Part shown: positions 54,926-64,000 of the stretch, in pieces
Position numbering within the stretch: the first letter of the stretch is position 1
Layout of the letters: each line of letters opens with the position of its first letter
DNA from: Tetracentron sinense
Taxonomy: Eukaryota > Streptophyta > Magnoliopsida > Trochodendrales > Trochodendraceae
Assembly: GCA_015143295.1 (NCBI GenBank)
Contig: CM026573.1
Span: 10,491,277-10,555,276, forward strand
Reading direction: 5' to 3'
Length of the DNA: 64,000 nt
Program-made: the position numbers and the translations under genes
The notes under the pieces: model-generated
Seen by the model: the letters and a program-made list of their open reading frames with translations, nothing else
Database searches by the model: none
Told to the model about the DNA's origin: nothing

Positions 54926-56090
54926 TAACCCCGGTTTAACCATGGTTAGACCAGGCCCTGGTCGAAACCAGGGCCATGGTTAGACTCTCCATATATAGGG
55001 CTCTCGCCCTATAAATTGTCAGCCCTTAACTATGCCTCTAACCATGGTTAAAGCGACCCCAAAGTGGGGTCGACAGTGTGCATCCGTGGTGAAGTAGGCC
55101 ACTTTGGGCCTCTGTGGGGCCCACACCCGACCTCCCCTTGGGCCCCACAAAGGCCCAAAATGTTCCTTGCACTTCAGGCTAGCCAACCGTGGTCTCGTTT
55201 TATCCTGGGTCAGTTCCTAACCATGGTTAAATTTCTGACGAACAGTAGTTGGAAGTCTGTTTTTTCTATTTTTTTGAAAATCTGTTATTTTATGTATGTT
55301 CATCATTGCCACTTTGGGCCTCTGTGGGGGCCACACCGGATCTCTTCTTAGGCCCCACAAGGGCCCAAATTGTTCCTTGCATGTCAGGCTACCCATTGGT
55401 AGCTTCGGATCCCCGCGGTTCCTCCGTTAACCATGGTTAAAATCATGCTAACCATGGTTAAAAGTGTAATGTTTTTTTGGCCTTTTTTACAATTTCAGAC
55501 CCTTGTAAGGGCCCAGACCGGGTAGGAGGCTAGTCTAGGCCCTGCCATGGACCCTGGGCCCACTCTTGAGCCAACCGGACTCTTAACCATGGTTAAATTC
55601 GCCCATGGTTAACCCTTAACCATGGTTAAGCAGCCCATGACCCAAAAAAATTCTGAAAAATATGAAAAAAATAAAAAATATTTCATAGATTCCAAAAATA
55701 TTTTTTGTGATTTTTTTCATTGTGGTTAGGACCCTTAACCACGGTCAAAAACCCCATCCGGGTTGATTTTTAACCATGGTTAAGTGCCCCTTAATCAGAG
55801 AAAATCTGGAAAAATGATCAAAAATTCAAAAAGATTCCTAGAAACCCAAAATGGTCTCACTTGGCCATTTTACCCTAGTTAAAACCCTTAACCATTGTGA
55901 CCTTCCCCCCCTTAACCGCGGTTAAGTATTCTTGGCTTTTGGGAAAAATCTGTAAAAATCCTAAAAAAAATCAAAAAAAATGCAAAAGACCAAAAAATGT
56001 CAATCTTGGACTTTTTAACCATGGTTAGCACCCCTAACCATTGTTAACACCCTCTTAACCCCGGTTAGCAAACCTAACCCCCGGTTAACA
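54926..56090. repeat. Array of AACCATGGTT palindromes
   Basis: I count nine exact AACCATGGTT cores, most extended to TTAACCATGGTTAA, at about 54,937, 55,040, 55,219, 55,429, 55,450, 55,582, 55,617, 55,771 and 56,016. About seven variants add to them (AACCGCGGTT near 55,915, AACCCCGGTT, AACCATTGTT and others). Spacing is irregular, so it is not a simple tandem repeat. Confidence 0.9.
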
Positions 56091-56650
56091 CCCCTCTTAG
56101 CCTTCGGGCTTTATCCTAGGCCTACTGGGCCTCAAACCTAGCCTTCGGGCTCACCCTTGGCCTCCGGGCTCAACCCCTTTCCACATTGACCAACCTCGGT
56201 CAAGCAAAACCCTAATCTCCGGATTAGGCCCCTAAGCCGCCCTTGGTGCACACACACACACACACACCCCCCCGCCTTAGCACGGGCTCATGTGCTAGAA
56301 TTACGCTCGGTCTGATCTCACCCCTAAATGTGAGTACGTAGGCAGTCCAACATGGGCCCGACCCTAGTTAGCTTTTACTTTCTTCCGGTTAGTATAAGTT
56401 AAACACTTTGGCATTTGATTAATCTCGATCTTAACTTTGGCTTAAACCTAGCAAGTAGGGAACCACTTTATGTGGAAGTGTCGGAGTGCCTAACCCCTTC
56501 CCCAAACTTAACCGAACCTCTTACCCCGATCTCCGATCGCGGACCAAGCCTTATCCAAAATTCCCGGGGACTTATCCCTTCTGAATTAATAAGTGGTGAC
56601 TCTTAACAAATCTTGTGAGATTTTTTAGGGAGTGAAATCCCGTGCTCACA

Positions 56651-56675
56651 GCTCTGGCGACTCTGCTGGGGACTT
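56651..56675 (+). promoter_or_regulatory. Probable primer-binding site
   Basis: GCTCTGGCGACTCTGCTGGG follows the LTR end directly. TGGCGAC with CTGGGGAC is the arrangement I know from Tat/Ogre elements, where the primer is reported to be a tRNA-Arg. The match was judged by eye. Confidence 0.4.
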
Positions 56676-57524
56676 TTTGTTCAACCCGAGATCTAGGTTT
56701 AAGCCAAAATTAACCTCAAATTAATCAAATGCCTTAGTATTTAACTTTATACTAATCGATTTTACATCTCTTAATGACTTGTGTACTGTGCATTTCATTC
56801 ATCTCATAATAGTGTAATTAAACCAAATACCTATTAGCTAGGCTTATTACGTTAACGGCCGCTAGATGATGATCCTCGGTGTCAGTGGCTTAAAAGTCTT
56901 GGAGGACTGCGGAACTTGGCCTGTTGGGTGATGACTCTCAGGAAACGGTTCTGAACGCTCCCGCTTACACCAATCATCCATTTTCAGGTATGTCCTATAC
57001 CGGGGAGCAGAATATATGGTGTTAAGTGACTTCCCCATCCTTAGGAACACACTTGCATACACCTGCATGCATACATATAGCCTAAGTTAGGGTATAGTTT
57101 ACAAGCAGTCCATCCGGAAGGGTACCCTAACCCTAACCTGCTTGCACCCTATACCTGTCCCCAATCATGGTTGGCTATCCGGGCACTTTACTCGAGTAAA
57201 CACTCATTCAGGGGCATGTACTGAGCCGAACTTGTGCTTGTAATAAAATACAACCAACCCCGTGTCCTGACATAGCATGTGGGGTTCAAACCCTGGGCAG
57301 ACAGGTCTTTCCAAGACCTACCCTAGCCTTGACCCGATAGGCCCCCGGTTACCAATAACCCGAGTAAAGCACGCCGGAACTTTGTTCGACTGCCCTATTG
57401 GCTCACATGTGCCTTGTCACACCCTAAAAAAAAATTGCATAATCATGTTGCATAATCATTTTGTACATTTGCATTTTCATCCGCATTTCATAGTACACTC
57501 ACCATTGGGTCTGTATATTTGTAG
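56676..57524 (+). other. Leader between primer site and first ORF
   Basis: Untranslated leader of the Ogre-type element. The frame at 57,277-57,549 overlaps the ORF start and has no similarity. No other feature was seen. Confidence 0.5.
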
Positions 57525-58931
57525 ATGGAAGGTCCTTCAGGGATCGTAAAGACAACTGGTCAACCACCTCGGCCCATGCACCTGACTTTTCAGGGACCAT
57601 GTGACTGGAATCTCCAGAAAGCAGTTGAGGCCCTCACTTCCGGACAACGTTTCGCTTGGGCCCAGCATTACAAATTGGGATCCGTCCTCGACTTATCCAT
57701 AATTAACCTAGATCCGTGCCTCTTAAACGCTGCAATCCAGTGTTGGAATCCCTCGTACATGGTCTTTCGTTTCGGTAAGAACGAACTATGTCCGACTTTG
57801 GAGGAAATTCAGCGCATTCTGAGGTTAAACATGGACGGAGATGCCATAGTACCGCACTTCAGGAAAAATTATCAGGCAGACCTATCAAGGTTCTTGCATC
57901 TCAGGCCTGCCCGCCTGCAGCCCGGTCCTAACGGCACATTCGATCGGATACCCGTGCGGTTTCTGGAAAGCTTGTACCAGCCCAAGTGGAACCCTGACCC
58001 CATAGTGCCAGGACTCCCCGATATCAACGCCTTTACACTAAAAGCTGTCTCCCAGTTGCTGTTCCCAAGATGCCGCACACTTGTGGAGTCAGTTCTGGTC
58101 GGGATCATCGAAGACACCTGTAGTTCCGGATCCATCATACCAGTCATCCTTGCAGAGATGCTCAGGGCTCTCAATCAGGCATCAGGCCGTCGGAAGGGCA
58201 TCTTCTATGCTAGCTCACCGCTTCTGCACATCTGGTTGGTAGCACACCTACCATCGATCATAGCTATACTGGACGACCTTCGTGAAGCTTACAGTATACC
58301 CCGGAAGATCTCTCAGGGTCAGGGACCGATCGTGACTATATACGTCAAAGAGCTCTACCAGCTTCTTCAGGACTTGACAGAGAAGACCATCACCTGGCAC
58401 TGCGAGTGGCTGGTCATGCCAAGGCTACCTCGGGTCGTCATCTCAGGAAGACGGTGTATGATCCTTGCCGGTCTTACAGGCTCTACAGCCTATGTACCTC
58501 TCCGAGTCCTCTGTCAGTTTGGACTCCCCCAGCGCATTCTTGTCATTGACCGGCACGGAAATGATTTTGCCGACTTCACAGTGCATTCACAGCGACTCAC
58601 CGAGCGATTCCAGTCCAGTTGGAGAACCTCTAGGCGAGATCGGTGGCCAAACTTTGTGGTCACAACAGGGCCATCTACGGATGCAGCGTACCGGCTTTGG
58701 GTTGAAGATCCTGACATTCCATCTCCCATGCCCGCACCCAGGGAATTACCGACTCCAGTCTCAGCTCCATCACGGGGCACCATACCGTTATCTGAGACGG
58801 TAATCCCTTGGACAGACATCTTCTTGGAAAGACAGCTCCACATGCAGATGAAAGAAGAGCGGTTTCGAAAAGCCCAGATAGCGTTCAGGCTACAAGAAGC
58901 GGAGCGGGACCGCGAACTCCATGCCAAATAG
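57525..58931 (+). CDS. Ogre-type ORF1, plant-mobile-domain-like protein
   Basis: A 468-codon frame lies upstream of gag in the LTR element. It starts MEGPSGIVKTTGQPPRP. The stretch from about residue 30 to 390 has the layout of the plant mobile domain and related uncharacterised plant domains (MVFRFGKNELCPTLEEIQRI, PLLHIWLVAHLPSI, WHCEWLVMPRLP). The C-terminal part is Pro-rich and then helical, with coiled-coil character (ERQLHMQMKEERFRKAQIAF). Its role in the element is unknown. Related domains occur in host nuclear proteins of the MAIL1/MAIN type. Part of a fossil element. Confidence 0.65.
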   Translation: MEGPSGIVKTTGQPPRPMHLTFQGPCDWNLQKAVEALTSGQRFAWAQHYKLGSVLDLSIINLDPCLLNAAIQCWNPSYMVFRFGKNELCPTLEEIQRILRLNMDGDAIVPHFRKNYQADLSRFLHLRPARLQPGPNGTFDRIPVRFLESLYQPKWNPDPIVPGLPDINAFTLKAVSQLLFPRCRTLVESVLVGIIEDTCSSGSIIPVILAEMLRALNQASGRRKGIFYASSPLLHIWLVAHLPSIIAILDDLREAYSIPRKISQGQGPIVTIYVKELYQLLQDLTEKTITWHCEWLVMPRLPRVVISGRRCMILAGLTGSTAYVPLRVLCQFGLPQRILVIDRHGNDFADFTVHSQRLTERFQSSWRTSRRDRWPNFVVTTGPSTDAAYRLWVEDPDIPSPMPAPRELPTPVSAPSRGTIPLSETVIPWTDIFLERQLHMQMKEERFRKAQIAFRLQEAERDRELHAK

Positions 58932-59332
58932 GAGCAGATCCACCACCTCAAACAGACAGTTCGCTCTTACCAGAAGAAGCGGAGGAGTGACGTCAAAGAG
59001 AACTCCATTCTCAGGGCGCAGTTGCTCTTCCATCAAGAGCAGCTTGATAGTGCAAAGGCAGAGATGACCGACCGTATCCGACAGTTCGGATACCGGATGT
59101 TCAGGGCTACAGAGTCCCTTGCTTACATGGAGGTTGAGGTCACATATCTCCAGCAGCAGCTCATGGACCAAGGAGGCATCCCCCGACCACTTGACTTTGC
59201 GATCCCGGACGGACCTGCCTAGGATCGAGTCTTTTTACTTTTTTTTGAGTTAGTCCTGTACTCACTGCACCGTTATCATGCATCAATGAAAAATCTTTTT
59301 TCTGGCATCATCTCTCCTCATCATGCATATTC

Positions 59333-60835
59333 ATGGTTAATCGTTGCATCTTTTCAGTCTGCATGAGCCGACCCATGACTCGTTCTCTGACTGCGATTCT
59401 CGCAGAAGTCGCAGAAGCAGTGTTGACCGAGATACCAGTCACGGAGCTAGTACCGTACCGGCCGCCATCTGAGAACAGCTCAGAAGCAATGACAGAACCA
59501 TCAGACCATCAGCAGAGAATGGATGATTTAGTGCAGTCGCATGATCGGGACATCGCCGCTATACAGAACAAGTTAGACCGAGTTTTGGAATCCCTGAACA
59601 TTCTACTTGGTGCTCGAGCCGGGGAACCCTCTGACCGGATCCCCACAGATAACCCTGATCAACCTCGTTCAGAGCCACATCAGCCTATCCCAGTCATCAT
59701 CCCTAATCCTGGACCCACAGCTGGTGGAGGAGAAGCAGAATTTGATCAGTATGAGGAACAGCCCAGGGCCTCCCACGTCCATCAGGACAGGCCGTCATCA
59801 TCCGACCCTACACCGTCCCTCAAAGATCAACATGAGGAGATAAAACAAATGAAGGAGGAGATGAGAAGGATGAGAGGGGCATCTGCCAATCCCGCTCTAT
59901 CACTGGAAGACCTCACATTCTCATCTGGGGATGCTGTACCCCCAGGTTTCAAAGTTCCAGACTTTGACAAATACGATGGCTCCGACTGTCTAAGAGAACA
60001 TTTACAGATATACCTGGGGGACATGCTCTTGTACAACAAAAACCAGCCATTGTTGATCCAGTATTTTCAGAAAAGCTTGAAGGGAGTAGCCCTTACCTGG
60101 TGGATGTCAGTTGACAAACAGAAAGTCAAGACCTGGCAAGACGCAATAGACATGTTTGTCGAGCAGTACTCTTTCAATCAAGAGCTTCGGCCTCAGCGGA
60201 GCCAACTGGAACAGATGAGCCAGAGGAACAATGAATCTTTCCTGGAATATGCCTCACACTGGAGGGCGATGGCTGCGAAAGTCTCTACTCCTATCCCTAA
60301 AGAGGACCTAGCGAGCATCTTCATGGGCACACTAAAGCAGCCTTACTCGACCTTGATGGTCACCCTATCGGTTGTAGACTTTGGCACGATAGTCAAGACG
60401 GGTGCCCGTATCGAGACAACAATTCAGAGTGGTGCCATCCATTCCAGTCTTGGGTTTGATCCTCCTAGAACAGTCGCAGCTTCTACAAGCAGAAATAGTG
60501 GTCCCCGTGATCAGAAAAAGAAAGAGAACGTCAACTTAGTGGCTTTCGCAGCACCCATCAGACTACCGGCTCCGGCCGCTCAGCAACAGCCAGCACCAGG
60601 AAACACCCGGCTGGCTAGACAAAACCAAGGACAACCTCGTCCCATCAGAAAATTTACTCCTCTCCCTTATACCCTCAGTCAACTTCTTGACTTTCTAACC
60701 AAACAGGGTATTCTCGAATTGAGAGGCCCTACCCCCCTCCTTCCCCAGACAAACAAGGTAAGAACTATGATGCTAATCAAAACTGCGCCTTTCACAGAGG
60801 CCCAGGCCATGCGACAGACTATTAGATCGGCTTGA
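59333..60835 (+). CDS. gag region of the Ogre-type element
   Basis: 500 codons. Helical segments with heptad-like spacing (IAAIQNKLDRVLESLNILLG, EEIKQMKEEMRRM) precede a retrotransposon gag domain at residues ~205-360 (PDFDKYDGSDCLREHLQIYL, ALTWWMSV, WQDAIDMFVEQY, ESFLEYASHWRAMAAKV). No CCHC zinc knuckle was seen in this frame. The start may be a few codons downstream at MSRPMTRS. Part of a fossil element. Confidence 0.85.
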   Translation: MVNRCIFSVCMSRPMTRSLTAILAEVAEAVLTEIPVTELVPYRPPSENSSEAMTEPSDHQQRMDDLVQSHDRDIAAIQNKLDRVLESLNILLGARAGEPSDRIPTDNPDQPRSEPHQPIPVIIPNPGPTAGGGEAEFDQYEEQPRASHVHQDRPSSSDPTPSLKDQHEEIKQMKEEMRRMRGASANPALSLEDLTFSSGDAVPPGFKVPDFDKYDGSDCLREHLQIYLGDMLLYNKNQPLLIQYFQKSLKGVALTWWMSVDKQKVKTWQDAIDMFVEQYSFNQELRPQRSQLEQMSQRNNESFLEYASHWRAMAAKVSTPIPKEDLASIFMGTLKQPYSTLMVTLSVVDFGTIVKTGARIETTIQSGAIHSSLGFDPPRTVAASTSRNSGPRDQKKKENVNLVAFAAPIRLPAPAAQQQPAPGNTRLARQNQGQPRPIRKFTPLPYTLSQLLDFLTKQGILELRGPTPLLPQTNKVRTMMLIKTAPFTEAQAMRQTIRSA

Positions 60836-62490
60836 AGTACGCAATCCAAGACCTTTTGGATTCTGGCAAGGTTGAGCTAGCTCCTGGCAACACCAGCATC
60901 AATCAGGTGTCACTGCCCCCACATAACAACCAAATCAATTTCATCGAGTGGGAAGAGCCCGGGGCAGGGCATCCGAAACCTTGTGCACCCGCAGTTAGTG
61001 ATGGCATCATCAGGCCCTCATACCGATCACCGATCATTATCCCTCTCCTTCAGGAAAACATTCAAGCCATCCAGGGCCCAATACAGTCACCCGCTCGTGA
61101 AACTGACAAAGAGCAAATTGTATTCACCATTCCCTGCCCCGCCAATTGGCCCACAGCCCCTACTCAAGCCTCGACATTTTCTGTCCCATTCAAGATCCCC
61201 TACATCCCATCTGAGCCTTTCAGCTTTAACAAAGTACCTGCCCCTCACTCTCTTATCCTAGAGAGCGAGTACATAGCCAATCTTACCCGATCCGGTCGGG
61301 TGTACCAACCACCAGCGGCTGAGCTGGTAAAAGAGAAGGCGAAGGACAGGACAGGGGTGTCAGACACAGAAAAAGAGACAGCAGATTCAGCTCTTCTACT
61401 GAAAATCCTTGAGAAGGCAGAAGAGTTTAATATCACCCAGCAGTTGGGTAAAACTCAGGCACAGATCAGCATACTGGGACTCCTCTTGACATCTGAACAT
61501 CACAGAAAGCAGCTTCTGAGGGTATTTAACAATGCCCATGTCACACCGGACATCTCGCCTGAAAAACTGGGGCAGATGGTGGGGCAGGTGCTCGAATCAA
61601 GAGTCATCTCTTTCACTGAAGAAGAGATACCCGAAGGAGACAAGGACCATACCCGGGACCTATACATTGCGGTTCAGTGCATGGACAGAACTATTTCCTC
61701 AGTGCTCATTGATAACGGCTCCGGCCTAAATGTCTGCACTTTATCTACTCTGCAAAGCCTGAGTTTGGACCTCAGCCAAGTGAAGAAGCGCCCAATGACC
61801 ATCCGAGCCTTTGACAATACCACCAGGCAAAACCTGGGAGACATCGACTTAACCATCGGGGTCGGACCTGCACAATTCACAACAAACTTTCAGGTAGTGA
61901 ATGTGCCCGCCTCATTCGCCTTGCTCTTAAGGAGGCCGTGGATCCACACGGCCGGAGCCATTCCCTCCTCCTTGCATCAAAGGATCAAATTCATCCAGGA
62001 TGACAACCTAGTCATCATTCCTTCGGAGGAATTGACAAGTTCCTTTGGGGACATCCAAGAGCTGGGGCAGGGTTCGACCTTCATGTCCTTCCAGTTCGAA
62101 CAAGTTAGCTCGATCTCCCAGGCGGAAGAGCTTAACAAGCAGTCAGTGCCGTCGTTTGTCAACATGATGGCCCGCATGAAGTACCAACCAGGGCAGGGCC
62201 TTGGAGTCAGAAACCATGACATGAAAAAGAGATACGTGCCACCTCGCTACACTTCACCATTCGGGCTAGGATACAAGCCCAGGTATAAGGACTATCTCTC
62301 GAAGTTAACCCGGAAAATCAAACAGTCGACGAAACCTGAACCCCGACCCCACATTTCTGTTACATTCCCAGTCGGAATCTTTGAAACTAAACCAGAAATC
62401 TCCTTTGCACCTGTTGCCAACATATCCTACCCTCAACCCGACACCGAATCTTCAGGGATTCCCGAACTGGAAGTCTTCAGCGTCGCCTAG
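60832..62490 (+). CDS. Protease region with G-patch-like motif
   Basis: 552 codons. An aspartic protease domain lies at about residues 280-390, with active-site motif LIDNGSGLNVCTLSTL (Asn between Asp and Gly, as seen in some Tat-group members), FDNTTRQNLGDIDLTIGVGP and a later ALLLRRPWIHTAG. A G-patch-like motif MKYQPGQGLGVRNHD follows at about residue 450, a known trait between protease and reverse transcriptase in this group. It lies directly after gag. Part of a fossil element. Confidence 0.8.
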   Translation: MKYAIQDLLDSGKVELAPGNTSINQVSLPPHNNQINFIEWEEPGAGHPKPCAPAVSDGIIRPSYRSPIIIPLLQENIQAIQGPIQSPARETDKEQIVFTIPCPANWPTAPTQASTFSVPFKIPYIPSEPFSFNKVPAPHSLILESEYIANLTRSGRVYQPPAAELVKEKAKDRTGVSDTEKETADSALLLKILEKAEEFNITQQLGKTQAQISILGLLLTSEHHRKQLLRVFNNAHVTPDISPEKLGQMVGQVLESRVISFTEEEIPEGDKDHTRDLYIAVQCMDRTISSVLIDNGSGLNVCTLSTLQSLSLDLSQVKKRPMTIRAFDNTTRQNLGDIDLTIGVGPAQFTTNFQVVNVPASFALLLRRPWIHTAGAIPSSLHQRIKFIQDDNLVIIPSEELTSSFGDIQELGQGSTFMSFQFEQVSSISQAEELNKQSVPSFVNMMARMKYQPGQGLGVRNHDMKKRYVPPRYTSPFGLGYKPRYKDYLSKLTRKIKQSTKPEPRPHISVTFPVGIFETKPEISFAPVANISYPQPDTESSGIPELEVFSVA

Positions 62491-63149
62491 ATGTTTGAAG
62501 AGCTAGCTGTCCGAGATGCAGATTCAGACACAGAATACTCAGCGGGAGAACAAGTTTGCACCCTCTCCAACAGCGCAGAAGCATCTTGCAACCAACGACC
62601 ACTGATCCATTGGTGGATCAAGGCTCTTACCGTCGAGGCTGCTCAAGGCCGGGGCAAGCATGGTGCAGGGAAGGTTGGTTCCGACGAGCAGTGATCCCAA
62701 CACCATTATCCATTTTCTTCTCAATCTATCTCTTTTTTGCTCCCATTACAAAATCCAAACTGTCAGCCGTCTGTAGGCCTCTTTTTGTTGAGTCATTTTG
62801 TAATAAGTCCGCTTTTTATCAATATAAATTTGAAATTTTGACTCAAAAAACATGTTTTCCAAAAAAAAAAAAAAAACATTTGCATCGGCTAATGACGAAA
62901 TCACACGGACTCTTTCCCTGGAAGGCCTAGTGTCCCGAAGCCAACAAAATCATAAAAACATAAGCATGCTAAACTAAGCTTAATTATTTGCCAAATCGCC
63001 TCAGACAAGGCTACCCCTGAAACCCTCCTTGAGCTGTCAGAAGTTGAGTATAACTCAGAGCAAGAAGCAGAGCAGGATAAGGAACCGCCTCAGGAGATAC
63101 TGGACCTCCTCGAACACAGTGAGGGCTTCTACAGTCCAACATTGAGGAC
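62491..63149 (+). other. Spacer between protease and reverse transcriptase
   Basis: This stretch becomes AT-rich (62,700-62,880) and includes an A-run at 62,861-62,876. In well-studied Ogre elements the corresponding place is an intron that is spliced in part of the transcripts. Whether this copy does so cannot be told. Confidence 0.4.
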
Positions 63150-64000
63150 ACCGAGACAGTGAACCTGGGATCCGCAGACAATCCGCAGTTGGTCAAGATC
63201 GGTACAACTATGATTCTGAAACAGAGGACAAACATGATCAGTTTCCTGAAGATCGACAGCGACGTCTTTGTCTGGTCATATGCAGACATGCCCGGCCTGG
63301 ACCCAGCATTGGTGGTGCACAGATTACCCCTGAACCCTGACGTCAGACCAGTTAAGCAGAAACTGAGACGGATGAGGCCGGAATGGTCGCACAAAGTCAA
63401 GGAAGAAGTTGAAAAGCAGATCAATGCAGGCTTCCTGGCAGTGGCAAGCTACCCCGAGTGGTTGGCCAATATTGTTCCGGTACCTAAAAGGACGGCAATG
63501 TCCGGAGTGTGGCTCGATTTATTATCGAACCTAAACGGGCTAGCCATTAAAGACAATTAATTCCCGCTCCCAGCACATTACAATCCTGGTGACAATACGC
63601 ATGGCACGAGACCTCTATCGTTCAGGATATTTCGTCCCCGGATACAACCAGACTCCAGATGTGCGGAAGAGGACCATTGAGACACACTTCCTTCATTACA
63701 TCTTGGGGCACATTCTGCTACAAGGTCATTAGCCCTGATGCCTGCCTGTTCGGACTTAAGAATGCTGGGAACCATCAAGGGCCATTAACGGCCCTGTTTT
63801 ACATGGGCATGATGCACAAGTCAACAGATATCTATTGGATGATAGATTGTTAAATCTCCGACTGCTTAACTACACCTAGCCGATCTAAAAAGACTCTGTG
63901 ACAGACTCGAGAGTTTTGCCTTAGCTTGACTCCCCGGCCCAAGTTTGCTCGTTGGGGCCTCATCAGGAAAACTCCTTTGCTCATTCATCGTCTCAAAGAG
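63150..64000 (+). mobile_element. Start of the reverse-transcriptase region, fossil
   Basis: The plus strand shows the family-typical approach to reverse transcriptase: FVWSYADMPGLDPALVVHRL, VRPVKQKLRR and INAGFLAVASYPEWLANIVP followed by PVPKR. The stretch after 63,560 still has family words but looks decayed. The region runs off the window end. Confidence 0.75.

Larger units (their letters stand above)
53875..56650 (+). repeat. 5' LTR of the Ogre-type element (~2.8 kb)
   Basis: It starts TGTAAGCACCCAATTTTTAC and ends GTGCTCACA directly before the primer-binding-like sequence. A TATA box lies at 54,353. The part after it has a dense set of TTAACCATGGTTAA-type palindromes (54,926-56,090), GGGCCTCTGTGGGGCCCACA-like repeats at 55,100 and 55,315, and a (CA)n run at about 56,250. 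The end point is inferred from the CA end and the following primer site only. Confidence 0.65.
53875..64000 (+). mobile_element. Ty3-type LTR element, Tat/Ogre group, 5' part
   Basis: The order is 5' LTR (53,875-56,650), primer-binding region, leader, an additional ORF before gag (57,525-58,931), gag (59,333-60,835), protease region with a G-patch-like motif (60,832-62,490), a gap, and the start of reverse transcriptase (about 63,150 onward). An extra ORF before gag, a very long LTR and a spacer between protease and reverse transcriptase (spliced as an intron in known Ogre elements) are marks of the Ogre group. The left two thirds look largely open. The reverse-transcriptase part looks broken, with a handful of interruptions overall. 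The 3' LTR lies outside the window, so age cannot be judged from LTR divergence. It is treated as a fossil. Confidence 0.85.

Noticed and set aside
58465-58803. Overlapping frames within ORF1 of the Ogre-type element
   Set aside because: They are shadows of the long ORF1 frame, with proline-rich composition produced by the shift.

Overview
This is a stretch of nuclear DNA from a flowering plant. It is AT-rich, gene-poor and full of transposable elements. The evidence is three recognisable plant genes (an ABCG21-type half-size ABC transporter with four introns, an IDA-like abscission peptide and an early-nodulin-like phytocyanin), plant SINEs, LINEs, MITEs, a Helitron, scrambled chloroplast DNA and the start of a large Tat/Ogre-type LTR retroelement. 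The species cannot be told from the sequence.

Layout. 1-7,006: a 2.8-kb unit in tandem, two full copies and one partial. The first two copies carry LTR-like sequence at the place where the third has none. One LTR copy holds three 25-bp palindromes upstream of a TATA box, and a 41-bp minisatellite. 7,010-8,240: a decayed LINE 3' part. 9,946-15,720: a broken minus-strand C3HC zinc-finger (NIPA/ILP1-like) gene whose introns hold a LINE, a small LTR element and a MITE. 16-24 kb: SINEs, MITEs and a second, inverted copy of the small LTR element. 24,082-24,348: IDA-like gene. 24.9-29 kb: hAT- and Mutator-type MITEs. 29,154-29,812: phytocyanin gene. 31-47 kb: SINEs, many MITEs, a Helitron with doubled ends, copia LTR fossils, a LINE tail and a plastid-DNA mosaic (accD, ndhB and ycf1 pieces). 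47,919-51,669: ABCG21-like gene. 53,875 to the window end: an Ogre-type LTR element whose 3' part lies outside the window.

The three intact genes are independent single genes with no operon-like relation. IDA-like codes for a secreted peptide ligand. The phytocyanin is predicted to be a GPI-anchored apoplastic protein that probably does not bind copper. The ABCG protein is a plasma-membrane type half-transporter. Most of the remaining sequence is mobile-element sediment, much of it datable in relative order from nesting and target-site duplications (TSDs). The most unusual signals are the dense array of AACCATGGTT palindromes in the Ogre-type LTR, the palindrome trio in the LTR of the 5' tandem block, the Helitron with two heads and two tails, and a MITE whose empty target site is preserved elsewhere in the window.
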